From Candidatus Sulfobium mesophilum (GTDB lineage: Bacteria; Nitrospirota; Thermodesulfovibrionia; Thermodesulfovibrionales; UBA6898): DNA of 42,335 bases. Below, piece after piece: positions 26,617-35,121 of this stretch. The position numbers and the translations under genes were made by a program. The notes beneath the pieces were generated by a model. The model had not been told where the DNA came from. It searched no databases and worked only from the letters and a program-made list of their open reading frames with translations. Position 1 is the stretch's first letter. Every line of letters begins with the position of its first letter. The stretch lies in assembly GCA_900302705.1 (NCBI GenBank), contig OUUY01000057.1:1-42335 (forward strand), read 5' to 3'.

Positions 26617-27575
26617 TCAGCGCCTTTTCCTTCCTGACGGTCATGGACAGTATTCGCCGTCATCTCTCTGACTTCCCTTATTATGAATGGCGGTCTTCGA
26701 CGGGACTCATCAAAGTTTCTCCAAAGATATTCCCCGAGGATCCCCAGCATCACCATCTGCACCCCTGAGACAAGAAGCAGTACAACCATTAGTGAGGCCC
26801 ACCCTTCGATAGCCTGAGCAAAAAAAAGCCGCGCCACTATTATAACGAGGGCATAGATAAACCCGGCAAGGGCGATTATGATTCCAAGGGCAGACATTAT
26901 CCTCAGCGGAAAATAGGAGAAGGAGACAAAGGTGTCAATGAAGAGCTTCACCTTTTTCGAAAAACTCCACTTCGACCTGCCCTTTGCCCTAATTCCTTTT
27001 GCATAACGAACAACGGCCTGGCTGAATCCACTCCAAAGGATAAGTCCAAAGACCGAGGTATTCTTCTCCCCCATGGCTATAACAGCGTTGACAACCTTCC
27101 TGTCAATAAGGAAGACATCTGTCCCTTCTTCAGGCATCGTCTGCAGCGCAAAACGGCGTACCAGCCTGTAGTAAATATTCTGAAAAAATCGCGATGAGGA
27201 ATCATCCCAGTGCCGCACACCAATCACGACTTCGTGGCCCTCGCGCCATGATTCGACAAGAATGTTGATCAAATCCGGAGGGTCCTGCAGGTCAGCCGAT
27301 ATAAAGGCACAGGCGTCACCTCGGGCGTGCATAAGACCCGCCAGGCATGCGGCGTGGCTTCCGAAGTTCCTCGAAAACCTGATTGCCCTGACACGCGAGT
27401 CCTTGGCTGCGATGTCCCCGACAACCTCAAACGTTCTGTCAGTAGACCCATCGTCAACAAAAATGAACTCATAAGTATCAGTTGAAATTTTAACGCTTTC
27501 CACGAGCTTCTCGTAAAGAAGAGGAAGGGTCTCTTCTTCATTGAAAGCCGGCACCAACACTGATATTAACGCCAT
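26613..27575 (-). CDS. Family 2 glycosyltransferase, GtrB/DPM1-like
   Basis: This 320-residue GT-A enzyme has SVLVPAFNEEETLPLL at the N-terminus, FIFVDDGSTDRTFEVV, and the metal-binding ISADLQDPPDL. Two C-terminal membrane segments (about residues 225-290) are typical of polyprenyl-phosphate sugar synthases such as GtrB. It probably makes an undecaprenyl-phosphate-linked sugar used by a GT-C enzyme. I start at ATG 27575 (MALISVLVP) because GGAG lies five bases before it; the longer frame to 27644 adds only basic residues overlapping the upstream gene. Its stop overlaps the radical SAM start. Confidence 0.9.
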   Translation of the reverse strand: MALISVLVPAFNEEETLPLLYEKLVESVKISTDTYEFIFVDDGSTDRTFEVVGDIAAKDSRVRAIRFSRNFGSHAACLAGLMHARGDACAFISADLQDPPDLINILVESWREGHEVVIGVRHWDDSSSRFFQNIYYRLVRRFALQTMPEEGTDVFLIDRKVVNAVIAMGEKNTSVFGLILWSGFSQAVVRYAKGIRAKGRSKWSFSKKVKLFIDTFVSFSYFPLRIMSALGIIIALAGFIYALVIIVARLFFAQAIEGWASLMVVLLLVSGVQMVMLGILGEYLWRNFDESRRRPPFIIREVREMTANTVHDRQEGKGAE

Positions 27576-27597
27576 GGCAGCTCCAGATAACCGTCCT

Positions 27598-28047
27598 TCA
27601 CTTTTCCGTACCTTCTTCCGTCCACTTCGAGATAGCCTTCTCAATATTTCTCACGATCCTGCAAGGCACTCCTGCAACAAGTGAATAAGCCGGAATTGTA
27701 GTATTTTCTTTAATCACGGTCCCTGCTGCCACAATGCTGTGATGACCTATATGTACTCCTTTAAGGATTGTCGCATTCTCGCCTATAAAAACATGGTCCT
27801 CTATAATTGTTTCAGCCTTTTGAACGTCGGGATACCTTCTCTCAGTCAGACACCGTTTCACTGTTGAATGGGTCACTATGTGGACCCCGCAACTAATATC
27901 ACAGCCTTTGCCTATCTTTAAACCGCCGATGCCGTCTATCAGCGTAAAGGCTCCAATCCATGTGCCCTCTCCAATTTCAGGGGAGTTTATGATCCATGCA
28001 TGGGGATTATACTTATTCGGGGGAATTCCGTGTTCTGGCGATGTCAT
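27598..28047 (-). CDS. Left-handed beta-helix acyltransferase (hexapeptide)
   Basis: This 149-residue hexapeptide-repeat protein has repeats IGEGTWIGAFTLIDG, LKIGKGCDISCGVHI, TIIEDHVFIGENATILKGVHIGHHSIVAAGTVIKE and a capping YSLVAGVPCRIVRNI. It is the size of small sugar N- or O-acetyltransferases. It follows a DegT aminotransferase with a 4-base overlap, so N-acetylation of the amino-sugar made by that enzyme is a fair inference. The conserved histidines HSTVKRC and HIGHHS could serve catalysis. A 22-base gap leads to the GT2 gene. Confidence 0.86.
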   Translation of the reverse strand: MTSPEHGIPPNKYNPHAWIINSPEIGEGTWIGAFTLIDGIGGLKIGKGCDISCGVHIVTHSTVKRCLTERRYPDVQKAETIIEDHVFIGENATILKGVHIGHHSIVAAGTVIKENTTIPAYSLVAGVPCRIVRNIEKAISKWTEEGTEK

Positions 28048-29168
28048 TGCAGGATCTCCTTTATGCTTCGAATTACATATGCTGTCTCGTCTTCTTTCAT
28101 AGCTGGATATATAGGGATAAGGACGGTGCTTCTTGTAATAGCCTCCGTTGCCGGGAGGACACAGCCAACGTAATAGTAAAACCTCTCAAGATGAATTGCC
28201 ATAATCCCTCTCCTTGTCGCAATCCCCTTATCAAGCAATTTCTGCATCAGGACATCCCTCGATACCGGTGATGAGCCAAGAACCTCCACCCAGTAAGACT
28301 GATAGTTGTGGTACGCATACTCCGGGACAACGGGCACTTTGATATGCGGGCTTCTGCTTAGCGCATTGTCGTAAAATGCAGCTATCTCCCGCCGCCGCCT
28401 TATAATACGGGACAATTTCGCAAGCTGTATCAGTCCGATTGCAGCCTGTATGTCGGTCATCCGATAGTTATACCCTATCTCGGGATACGTCTCAATTACT
28501 ACCTCTTTTGAGGTATGCCTTTCAATGTCGGAAACGGACATGCCGTGATGGCGGAACCTCCTGAGTTTCTCGGCTATCGCGGAATCGTCGGTCGTAATCA
28601 TTCCGCCTTCTCCGGTCGTAATGACCTTTCTCGGATGGAAGCTAAAGCATGCAAGATTTCCGTATCCGCCTATACTTTTCCCTTTATATTCGGAACCTAT
28701 AGCGCAGGCCGCATCTTCTATCAGAGCCAGTTTCTTCTTTTTACAAAAATCAATTATCGGATCAAGGTCGACAGGAAATCCCATCTGATGAACGGGCATG
28801 ACCACCTTTGTCCTGGGAGTAACGACTTTCGCGATCGTCTCCACAGTCACATTACAGGTATCAGGATCGATATCAGCGAAAACCGGTTTCGCGCCGGCAT
28901 GAACAACGGCATTGGCTGTCGCAATGAACGACAAGGAAGGAACGACAACTTCATCGCCAGGCCCTACGCCTGATACCGCAAGCGCCGCATGAAGGGCCGT
29001 CGTGCACGAGGTCGTAGCAACGGCATATCTGGCGCCGACATATTTAGCAAACGTCTCCTCGAACTCTTTCACCTTGGGGCCCTGCGAAACCCAGCCCGAG
29101 CGTATAGCCGCCACAGCCGCTTCCTCTTCTTCCCTGCCCAAAAATGGTCTTGCTATCGGTATATTCAT
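28044..29168 (-). CDS. DegT/DnrJ/EryC1 sugar aminotransferase
   Basis: This 374-residue PLP aminotransferase carries its cofactor lysine at K181 in ACFSFHPRKVITTGEGG. The region GPGDEVVVPSLSFIATANAVVHAGAKPVFADIDP and EDAACAIGSEYKGKSIG are family hallmarks. FHPRK with an H-P-R preceding the lysine is typical of enzymes such as perosamine synthase (GDP-4-keto-6-deoxymannose 4-aminotransferase), so amination at C4 of a 4-keto-sugar is likely. It overlaps the SDR gene upstream and the acetyltransferase downstream, each by 4 bases: the order dehydratase/epimerase, aminotransferase, acetyltransferase reads as a pathway. Confidence 0.9.
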   Translation of the reverse strand: MNIPIARPFLGREEEEAAVAAIRSGWVSQGPKVKEFEETFAKYVGARYAVATTSCTTALHAALAVSGVGPGDEVVVPSLSFIATANAVVHAGAKPVFADIDPDTCNVTVETIAKVVTPRTKVVMPVHQMGFPVDLDPIIDFCKKKKLALIEDAACAIGSEYKGKSIGGYGNLACFSFHPRKVITTGEGGMITTDDSAIAEKLRRFRHHGMSVSDIERHTSKEVVIETYPEIGYNYRMTDIQAAIGLIQLAKLSRIIRRRREIAAFYDNALSRSPHIKVPVVPEYAYHNYQSYWVEVLGSSPVSRDVLMQKLLDKGIATRRGIMAIHLERFYYYVGCVLPATEAITRSTVLIPIYPAMKEDETAYVIRSIKEILQ

Positions 29169-30172
29169 TTCCCCGTCTCCCAGTTGAAAACGACGTCATC
29201 CTTCAGCAGTTTCTCCATGTTATACCCCTGGGAGGTGAACCAATCTATGAACAAATCCAGGCCCTTATCAATACTTACTTCTGCCTTAAACCCGAAAAGC
29301 GTAGCAGCCTTTCTCACGCCTGCAAAATGTCTCTGGACATCACCTGGTCTCTGCTTCTCAAATACCGGCTTTATGTCAGTTCTCCCCAATTTCTGATATA
29401 TTTTTTGGGCAAGCGTTTTTATGCTGACCTCTTCTCCTCGTGCGATATTGACTGCCTGTCCTATCATTTCATTGCATTCCGATGCCATAACAATACCCCG
29501 CACCGTGTCACCGACATAGGTAAAGTCTCTGGTCTGAGAGCCGTCCCCGAAAATGACAGGAGGGATATTATTGAGACAGCGAAGAACAAACTTCGGGATA
29601 ACCTCTCCATAAGCGCCTTCAAAATGCTCCCTAGGGCCGTAAGTGTTAAACGGGATGACGACCATGGAAGGCAGATTGTAGGTCCTGTTATACGCAAGGA
29701 CGTATTTCTCGCCAGCCAGTTTGCTGGCGCCGTAAACAGTGGTGGGTTCGCATGGATGTGACTCGTCCATCGGCGCTGCAAGAGCGGTGCCGTATACCTC
29801 CGAAGAGGAAACATATATAAATCTCTTGATCGAATTCTCGCGGGCAGCCATGCAGAGGTTGAGTGTACCTGTGGCATTAACCTCATGGTTTGTCTCAGGG
29901 TCATCAATCGAGGCCCTGAGGCACTGGACCGCAAGATGATAAATGACATCCACCTCTCTTGTGATCTCGCGAACAATTTTCTTATCCCTTATGTCTCCGG
30001 TTACGATCTCGCAATTGGGGCTGCCCTTATGATGGATGAGGTTTTCCATACGGCCGGATGAAAAATTGTCCAGGATGACCACATGATTATTTTTGGCAAG
30101 CTCATCGACAAGATTGCTGCCGATAAAGCCGGCCCCTCCGGTAACAAGAACTTTTTTATCCCTGATTATCAT
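29165..30172 (-). CDS. NAD-dependent epimerase/dehydratase (extended SDR)
   Basis: This 335-residue extended SDR has VTGGAGFIGSNLVDEL near the N-terminus, an SSSEVYGTALAAPMDESHP active-site stretch and the catalytic YGASK (TTVYGASKLAGEKYV). It acts on a UDP- or GDP-sugar; the Ser-Glu pair fits 4,6-dehydratases of the GMD type as well as 4-epimerases and decarboxylases. The motif SEVYGTAL-x2-PMDE-x-HP is almost the same as in the SDR at 21163. Its position just before an aminotransferase and acetyltransferase makes a 4-keto product likely. The start is 47 bases after the upstream aminotransferase gene, the only sizeable gap in the first half of the operon. Confidence 0.88.
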   Translation of the reverse strand: MIIRDKKVLVTGGAGFIGSNLVDELAKNNHVVILDNFSSGRMENLIHHKGSPNCEIVTGDIRDKKIVREITREVDVIYHLAVQCLRASIDDPETNHEVNATGTLNLCMAARENSIKRFIYVSSSEVYGTALAAPMDESHPCEPTTVYGASKLAGEKYVLAYNRTYNLPSMVVIPFNTYGPREHFEGAYGEVIPKFVLRCLNNIPPVIFGDGSQTRDFTYVGDTVRGIVMASECNEMIGQAVNIARGEEVSIKTLAQKIYQKLGRTDIKPVFEKQRPGDVQRHFAGVRKAATLFGFKAEVSIDKGLDLFIDWFTSQGYNMEKLLKDDVVFNWETGK

Positions 30173-30219
30173 TTATCACCAAAGAATAAAAATGACCGAA
30201 TATTTATACCGAATATTTA

Positions 30220-31323
30220 TCAAGAATAAAACTCTTCTATCATTTCAGCGACATAGGCCTGACTTTCTTCCTCGAGTTCAGGATAAATAGGAAGAGATAG
30301 TATTTCCTCGCAGGCCTTCTCCACCCCAGGGATGTCGCCCTTTTTGTATCCAAGGAAGGCCGTCGCCTCCTGAAGATGTATTGGATTGCGGTAATGGATG
30401 CCTGTTTGGATACCTTTTCCTCTCAGAAAATCCTGGAGTCTATCCCTCTCCTTACTGCGGACAACATAGAGGTGATATACATGCGTTCTCCCTTCCTTCT
30501 CCGCCGGCAGGACAAGAGGGGTGTCTTTTAAAAAAGAGTTATAAAAATCAGCTTTTACTCTTCTTTTGCTGTTATATTCTTCAAGGTGTCGGAGCTTTAT
30601 CCTCAATATCGCTGCCTGTATCTCGTCAATCCTTCCGTTATATCCGATGACCGCATGCTCGTATTTTGATTTGTGACCATGGTTGCGGTAGAGCCTGACC
30701 TTCTCTGCAAGTTGTACATCATTTGTTGTGACGATCCCTCCCTCCCCATAGGCCCCCAGGTTTTTGGTAAAATAAAAGCTGAAACAGCCTGCATTCCCGA
30801 GAGATCCGCTTTTCTTATCGTGATAACGTGCGCCATGGGCCTGGCAGGCGTCCTCAACTACAGCAATGCCATGTCCCTGTGCGATATTGTTAACGGCAGA
30901 CATATCAGCGCACTGGCCATACATATGGACTGGTATGATCGCCTTTGTCTTCTTTGTAATCCTTTTTTCTATCGCCTCAGGAGAGATAGTATACGTCAAC
31001 GGGTCGATGTCGACAAATACCGGACTGGCGCCTATACAACAAATAGCCTCTGCAGTGGCAAAGAATGTATGCGGAGATGTGATAACCTCGTCGCCTTCCC
31101 CTACCCCGCACGCCAAAAGCGCAAACTGTATCGCTTCTGTCCCTGAGCCCACGCCAACCGCATGTTTGACCCCGCAATACGCGGCAAACTCATCTTCAAG
31201 AGACCGGCAATTAGGCCCAATATTCAGATGCATACCGGTTAATACATCTTCAACAGCATGCATCACTTCATTTTTTATCGGGGCGAAGCCAGCCTTGAGG
31301 TCAACCAGGGGAATTTCTTTCAT
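30220..31323 (-). CDS. DegT-family aminotransferase, WbpE/WlbC-like
   Basis: This 367-residue PLP aminotransferase has K187 in CFSFYFTKNLGAYGEGG, with VEDACQAHGARYHDKKSG and SGTEAIQFALLACGVGEGDEVI. The F-T-K-N-L-G-A-x-G-E-G-G loop is typical of UDP-3-keto-sugar C3 aminotransferases (WbpE/WlbC, FdtB). It overlaps the hexapeptide acetyltransferase gene by 4 bases, and that in turn overlaps an oxidoreductase gene. In the WbpB-E-D pathway these three convert a UDP-GlcNAc(A) C3 hydroxyl into a 3-acetamido group. The assignment is from motifs and context. Confidence 0.87.
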   Translation of the reverse strand: MKEIPLVDLKAGFAPIKNEVMHAVEDVLTGMHLNIGPNCRSLEDEFAAYCGVKHAVGVGSGTEAIQFALLACGVGEGDEVITSPHTFFATAEAICCIGASPVFVDIDPLTYTISPEAIEKRITKKTKAIIPVHMYGQCADMSAVNNIAQGHGIAVVEDACQAHGARYHDKKSGSLGNAGCFSFYFTKNLGAYGEGGIVTTNDVQLAEKVRLYRNHGHKSKYEHAVIGYNGRIDEIQAAILRIKLRHLEEYNSKRRVKADFYNSFLKDTPLVLPAEKEGRTHVYHLYVVRSKERDRLQDFLRGKGIQTGIHYRNPIHLQEATAFLGYKKGDIPGVEKACEEILSLPIYPELEEESQAYVAEMIEEFYS

Positions 31324-31979
31324 CTTCCTTCTTCACCCTCATAAGGAGGCCATGTGTAGGGTCTTTCATAAAACCCTTTCAGGCACTTCAATTGATCGAC
31401 ATTCTTAATCACCCTTGCCGGGTTCCCTGTGACCACAGTTCCGGGAGGCACGTCCTTTGTAACAACAGAGCCTGCGCCAACCAGACTGTTTCTGCCAATC
31501 CTGATGCCAGGAAGAATCGTGGAATTCGCGCCTATCCTCGCATAATCCTCTACCACAGCGCCGCCTTTGCATTCTTTGTATCTTGGGCAGAGCATGGGAT
31601 GGGGATCGTCGGTAAATACCACGTTCGGACCGACAAATACATACTTGCCGATAGTAGTCATCTCCATAAAACAGTTGCTGTGAATGCGGCTGTAATCATC
31701 TATCCTGTTACCGAACTCAAGTACCGAATTGGTCCCCACGCTCACATTATGGCCGATAATGTTATCTTCCCTGATCGAAACACCCTGCCCGGTATTAAAA
31801 TGATCGCCAATGGTGCTGCCCGCATAAAGCGTAGTAAATGGTCTGATATGACCATCCTTTCCGAGCACCAGACGCAGGTCGCCCTCCCTTGCCCCCCGCG
31901 GCGGTTTCCCGATAATCGAAGGCGCATCGATAACAGTACCTTCTCCTATCACGACATTCGGTGAGATCATATTGTTCAT
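31320..31979 (-). CDS. Hexapeptide N-acetyltransferase, WbpD/WlbB-like
   Basis: This 219-residue left-handed beta-helix acetyltransferase begins with ISPNVVIGEGTVIDAPSIIGKPPRG and continues with many hexapeptide turns (STIGDHFNTGQGVSIREDNIIGHNVSVGTNSVLEF; VVFTDDPHPMLC; GGAVVEDYARIGANSTILPGIRIGRNSLVGAGSVVTKDVPPG). The layout fits UDP-3-amino-sugar N-acetyltransferases such as WbpD/WlbB. It lies between the oxidoreductase and aminotransferase genes with 4-base overlaps on both sides. It probably acetylates the amine installed by the next gene's product. Confidence 0.87.
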   Translation of the reverse strand: MNNMISPNVVIGEGTVIDAPSIIGKPPRGAREGDLRLVLGKDGHIRPFTTLYAGSTIGDHFNTGQGVSIREDNIIGHNVSVGTNSVLEFGNRIDDYSRIHSNCFMEMTTIGKYVFVGPNVVFTDDPHPMLCPRYKECKGGAVVEDYARIGANSTILPGIRIGRNSLVGAGSVVTKDVPPGTVVTGNPARVIKNVDQLKCLKGFYERPYTWPPYEGEEGR

Positions 31980-32992
31980 AATTTGATTTTAGCTCCGCCG
32001 CGTTTCAGAGACTTGTCGGCAGCTTCAAGAAGCCTTACCACCCTTAGTCCGGCCTCGCCGTCAGTGACAGGAGTCTTTCCATTTTTTATGCAGTCGGCAA
32101 GATGTTCTATTTCCACCTTCAAAGCCTCCTTGTTGCTGATCGCGGGTGCATACATGTCTCCAATCCTGTACTGCACCATACTTTGGTAAACCGAATTCTT
32201 ATTCGCATTAGAAAGCTCTATCCCCTTGTCATAAATCTTTATCTTCTCGGCCGGGTCGAGGTCGTCAAATACGACCATCTTCCTGGCCCCCCCGATTATT
32301 ATCCTTCTTATCTTTACAGGGGACATCCAGTTGACATGGAAATGGGCTATCAGGCCGCCGCTGAATCTCACTGTGACATAAGCCACATCCTCCATCCCTC
32401 CGGGTGTATGTACGGCGCCGGTAGCAGAGATATCGACCGCTTTTTCATTTACGAGGAAATCCATAATTGAGATATCATGGGGAGCAAGGTCCCATATCAC
32501 ATTCACGTCATGCTGAAAGAGTCCCAGATTCACCCTGACAGAGTCAAAGTAATACATCTCCCCAAGTTCGCCGGCTGATATAAATTCCTTAATCCTTCTT
32601 ATCGCTCCTGTATAGATAAACGTATGGTCTACCATTAAAACCAAGCCTTTTTTTCGGGCAAGAGAAACAAGCTTTTCAGACTCCCTGACAGTCGGAGCCA
32701 GTGGTTTTTCAACGAGCACATGTTTTCCTGCATCGAGTGTATCTCTCACGAGGTTATAGTGAGTAAATACCGGGGTCGCGACAGCAACCGCATCGACGCC
32801 CTTGTCCTTCAATAATTCTTTATAATCAGTCGTCGCATGCACATGAGGATATCTGAGTTTTATTCGTTCAAGCCTCTCAGTATTCAGGTCGCAGGCATAT
32901 CTCAGATCGGTTTGATAATTTTCATTGAAATTCCGTATCAAATTGGGTCCCCAGTAGCCGCACCCTATTATGCCGACCTTTATGTCCTTCAT
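31976..32992 (-). CDS. Gfo/Idh/MocA oxidoreductase, UDP-sugar 3-dehydrogenase-like
   Basis: This 338-residue NAD(P) oxidoreductase has the nucleotide-binding VGIIGCGYWGPNLIRNF, the conserved VEKPLAPTVRES with its catalytic lysine, and WDLAPHDISIMDFLV with the histidine used in Gfo/Idh enzymes. Enzymes with this IGCGYWGPNLxRNF start are often encoded beside an acetyltransferase and a DegT aminotransferase, where they oxidise C3 of UDP-GlcNAc or its uronate (WbpB, GnnA and archaeal equivalents). It is the first of that trio here. A UDP-GlcNAc 6-dehydrogenase (WbpA) is not in the window, so whether the sugar is a uronic acid stays open. Confidence 0.87.
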   Translation of the reverse strand: MKDIKVGIIGCGYWGPNLIRNFNENYQTDLRYACDLNTERLERIKLRYPHVHATTDYKELLKDKGVDAVAVATPVFTHYNLVRDTLDAGKHVLVEKPLAPTVRESEKLVSLARKKGLVLMVDHTFIYTGAIRRIKEFISAGELGEMYYFDSVRVNLGLFQHDVNVIWDLAPHDISIMDFLVNEKAVDISATGAVHTPGGMEDVAYVTVRFSGGLIAHFHVNWMSPVKIRRIIIGGARKMVVFDDLDPAEKIKIYDKGIELSNANKNSVYQSMVQYRIGDMYAPAISNKEALKVEIEHLADCIKNGKTPVTDGEAGLRVVRLLEAADKSLKRGGAKIKL

Positions 32993-33693
32993 CGTTTCTC
33001 TTCGCCCCTCAATATCTTTCCCATTGTTACGTCTACGTATTTTACACGAAAGTCCAAACCTTTATAAAAATTCATCGCTTTCACATTGTATGCCTGCGTC
33101 CGGACCATAACTGTCTTAACCCCGGCCTTTCCAAACCAGTCCATCACCTCAGCTATAAGAGCACTTCCTATTCCTTTACCTTGTTCCCCGGCTATCACGC
33201 CGACAAGAGGAATATCCCCCTTATTTTTTGAAAGCCTCTTGCATGTAATGAACCCTTTTTTCTCAACAAGAAACGTTCTGATATCTGTGTCGTTTAAAGA
33301 ATTAACTATCCATGCCTGATAAAGCCTTTCTGCTTCATCATATGTAAAAAAGGGATCGTTATGAAAACGACTATCTTTGAAAAGACCGCTGCTGATCTTT
33401 TTGAGCGTAGGAGCATCATTAAGATTCGCACCTCTGACTGAAATCACTGGTCCTGAGAGTGGATCGACTTTTCTTTCCCACACTACACCCAGATCGCTCA
33501 CATAAAACCCGTATTTTTCAAGAAGCTGGATCTCAGACACTCTGTTTAAGTTAAATCTGCAGGTGAGATAATGATAGTTTTCTTTCAGGGCGCGGCGGAT
33601 CAGTTTCTGCAAAACGTCGTCAGACGGTATCCTGGTTAATCTCCCGATCTTTCTTTTAAAAAGCTGGCTGTCCCATGCAAGCTCCCTAATCAA
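32989..33693 (-). CDS. GNAT-family N-acetyltransferase
   Basis: This 234-residue protein has a degenerate N-terminal half (LAWDSQLFKRKIGRL, reminiscent of the W-D-S-x-F-F opening of WecD-like sugar acetyltransferases) and a C-terminal GNAT core with the acetyl-CoA loop EQGKGIGSALIAEVM. It could acetylate an amino-sugar or another metabolite of the operon. It overlaps the oxidoreductase gene by 4 bases and the upstream GT2 gene by 8. Confidence 0.82.
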   Translation of the reverse strand: MIRELAWDSQLFKRKIGRLTRIPSDDVLQKLIRRALKENYHYLTCRFNLNRVSEIQLLEKYGFYVSDLGVVWERKVDPLSGPVISVRGANLNDAPTLKKISSGLFKDSRFHNDPFFTYDEAERLYQAWIVNSLNDTDIRTFLVEKKGFITCKRLSKNKGDIPLVGVIAGEQGKGIGSALIAEVMDWFGKAGVKTVMVRTQAYNVKAMNFYKGLDFRVKYVDVTMGKILRGEEKR

Positions 33694-34615
33694 GTGCCAT
33701 CTCTTTCAAAATGTAAATTGGCCTTGCCTGTACTTCCTGGTAAACCCTGCCCAGATATTCACCCATGATACCGAGGATCAAAAGCTGGACACCGCCAACA
33801 AAAAGTACGGCAACAATAATAGAGGCATATCCAAGAACCGGGATACCGAGGAAAATCTTCTTATATAAGAAATAAAGGGCGTAGAAGAACCCAATCCCCG
33901 AGCTGAAAAGACCAAGATATGTCGCAAGCCTCAGAGGAAGCGTTGAGAAAGAAGTGATCGCATTAAAGGCGAGCCTGAAGAGCTTTATTGTGTTGTATTT
34001 ACTGACGCCACGTTCCCTGGGTGCATGTTCAACTTCAAGAAGTGCGATACGAAATCCTGTCCATGCGATCATTCCGTGAATGAACCTTGCCCTCTCCCTC
34101 ATATCCTTAAGGACACCCAGTATCTTCTTGTCGAAGATCCTGAGGAGGGTCTGGTTTCTCGGTATATCTATCCCGGAAAGTTTATTCAGAAACCACCAGA
34201 ACAAGAAAGAATTGAAGCGTTTCATTAAAGAATCCTTTTTTACTTTTCTGATGCCATAAACCAGGTCGTAGCCTTCGCATAATTTTTTCCATAGCTTAGG
34301 TATCTCTTCCGGCTGGTCCTGCAAGTCGCCGTCCATAAGGATTATCGTCTTGCCCTTTGCATAGTCAAGTCCGGCGGTTATAGCGATGTGGTGGCCGAAA
34401 TTTCTTGAAAAGCTGACACCTTTGACCCGGTCGTCTTTTTCATGGAGTTCCTTTATTAGCTGCCAGCTCCTGTCCCTACTTCCGTCATCGACAAAGATGA
34501 TTTCATAAGTTCCAAGTTTCTCCATGACAGAAGAAAGTCTTGCGTAAAGGTGCGAAAGATTTTCCTCTTCATTGTAAACAGGTACTATGACAGAGAAATC
34601 AGGGGCGGCTGTCAT
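33686..34615 (-). CDS. Family 2 glycosyltransferase, GtrB/ArnC-like
   Basis: This 309-residue GT2 has SVIVPVYNEEENLSHLY, IIFVDDGSRDRSWQLI and the metal-binding LMDGDLQDQPEEIP. A C-terminal pair of membrane segments (about residues 235-290) ends in GEYLGRVYQEVQARPIYI. This is the polyprenyl-phosphate sugar synthase layout of GtrB, ArnC and PglC-independent systems. It lies directly after the second pilin gene with a one-base overlap. It probably loads a sugar on undecaprenyl phosphate for a GT-C enzyme such as the 611-residue protein encoded two genes upstream. Confidence 0.92.
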   Translation of the reverse strand: MTAAPDFSVIVPVYNEEENLSHLYARLSSVMEKLGTYEIIFVDDGSRDRSWQLIKELHEKDDRVKGVSFSRNFGHHIAITAGLDYAKGKTIILMDGDLQDQPEEIPKLWKKLCEGYDLVYGIRKVKKDSLMKRFNSFLFWWFLNKLSGIDIPRNQTLLRIFDKKILGVLKDMRERARFIHGMIAWTGFRIALLEVEHAPRERGVSKYNTIKLFRLAFNAITSFSTLPLRLATYLGLFSSGIGFFYALYFLYKKIFLGIPVLGYASIIVAVLFVGGVQLLILGIMGEYLGRVYQEVQARPIYILKEMALD

Positions 34616-35121
34616 CAGAAGTTTTTGTTATTAAAACAGTCCATTGCAAAAAGATCGTTTGCGACCCTCGTTCCCGCAATTCCAGTCGCCGTAGCAACAA
34701 AACATGGTGGATCAGGTGGAACAGCTGCCGGATTCTGCGCTATAACATTCGCCGGATTAAAAGGTGCAGGCACGGGGGCGTTGGGCAATCTCACATCTTG
34801 TATTACTCTGTAACTGAACTGTGCACCGGCTCCCGGCCTGAAGCCTCCCAGGGCTTCTCCCGCTGTTGTCTGAATCGCTGTGAGGTTGGCATCCCTGATC
34901 GCAATGGTATTGCCTGCTGCACCCAGATTGGCTGTATATCTTCCCTGGTCGGCAAAAAATTGCGCCTCAAGGAGGCTCAGGTTCTGAAGATTCGTATACG
35001 CTTCAGCCCTAGCGGCTTTCTTTTTCTGACCGATATAAGCTGGTATGCCGATGGAGGCCAAAATACCGATAATAGCTACAACTATCAGCAATTCTATTAA
35101 AGTCATTCCCCTTTTGTTCAT
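34615..35121 (-). CDS. Type IV pilin (PilA/PilE-like), second copy
   Basis: This 168-residue type IV pilin has a very short leader MNKRG with prepilin cleavage predicted between G5 and M6. Then MTLIELLIVVAIIGILASIGIPAY has the conserved glutamate at mature +5 (E10). The globular domain contains a proline-rich stretch at residues 112-138 and a C-terminal cysteine pair C140/C162 that would close the D-region disulfide. Its gene overlaps the upstream GT-C/TPR gene by 4 bases and the downstream GT2 gene by one. The proline- and alanine-rich segment is a plausible glycosylation region, by inference only. Confidence 0.92.
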   Translation of the reverse strand: MNKRGMTLIELLIVVAIIGILASIGIPAYIGQKKKAARAEAYTNLQNLSLLEAQFFADQGRYTANLGAAGNTIAIRDANLTAIQTTAGEALGGFRPGAGAQFSYRVIQDVRLPNAPVPAPFNPANVIAQNPAAVPPDPPCFVATATGIAGTRVANDLFAMDCFNNKNF

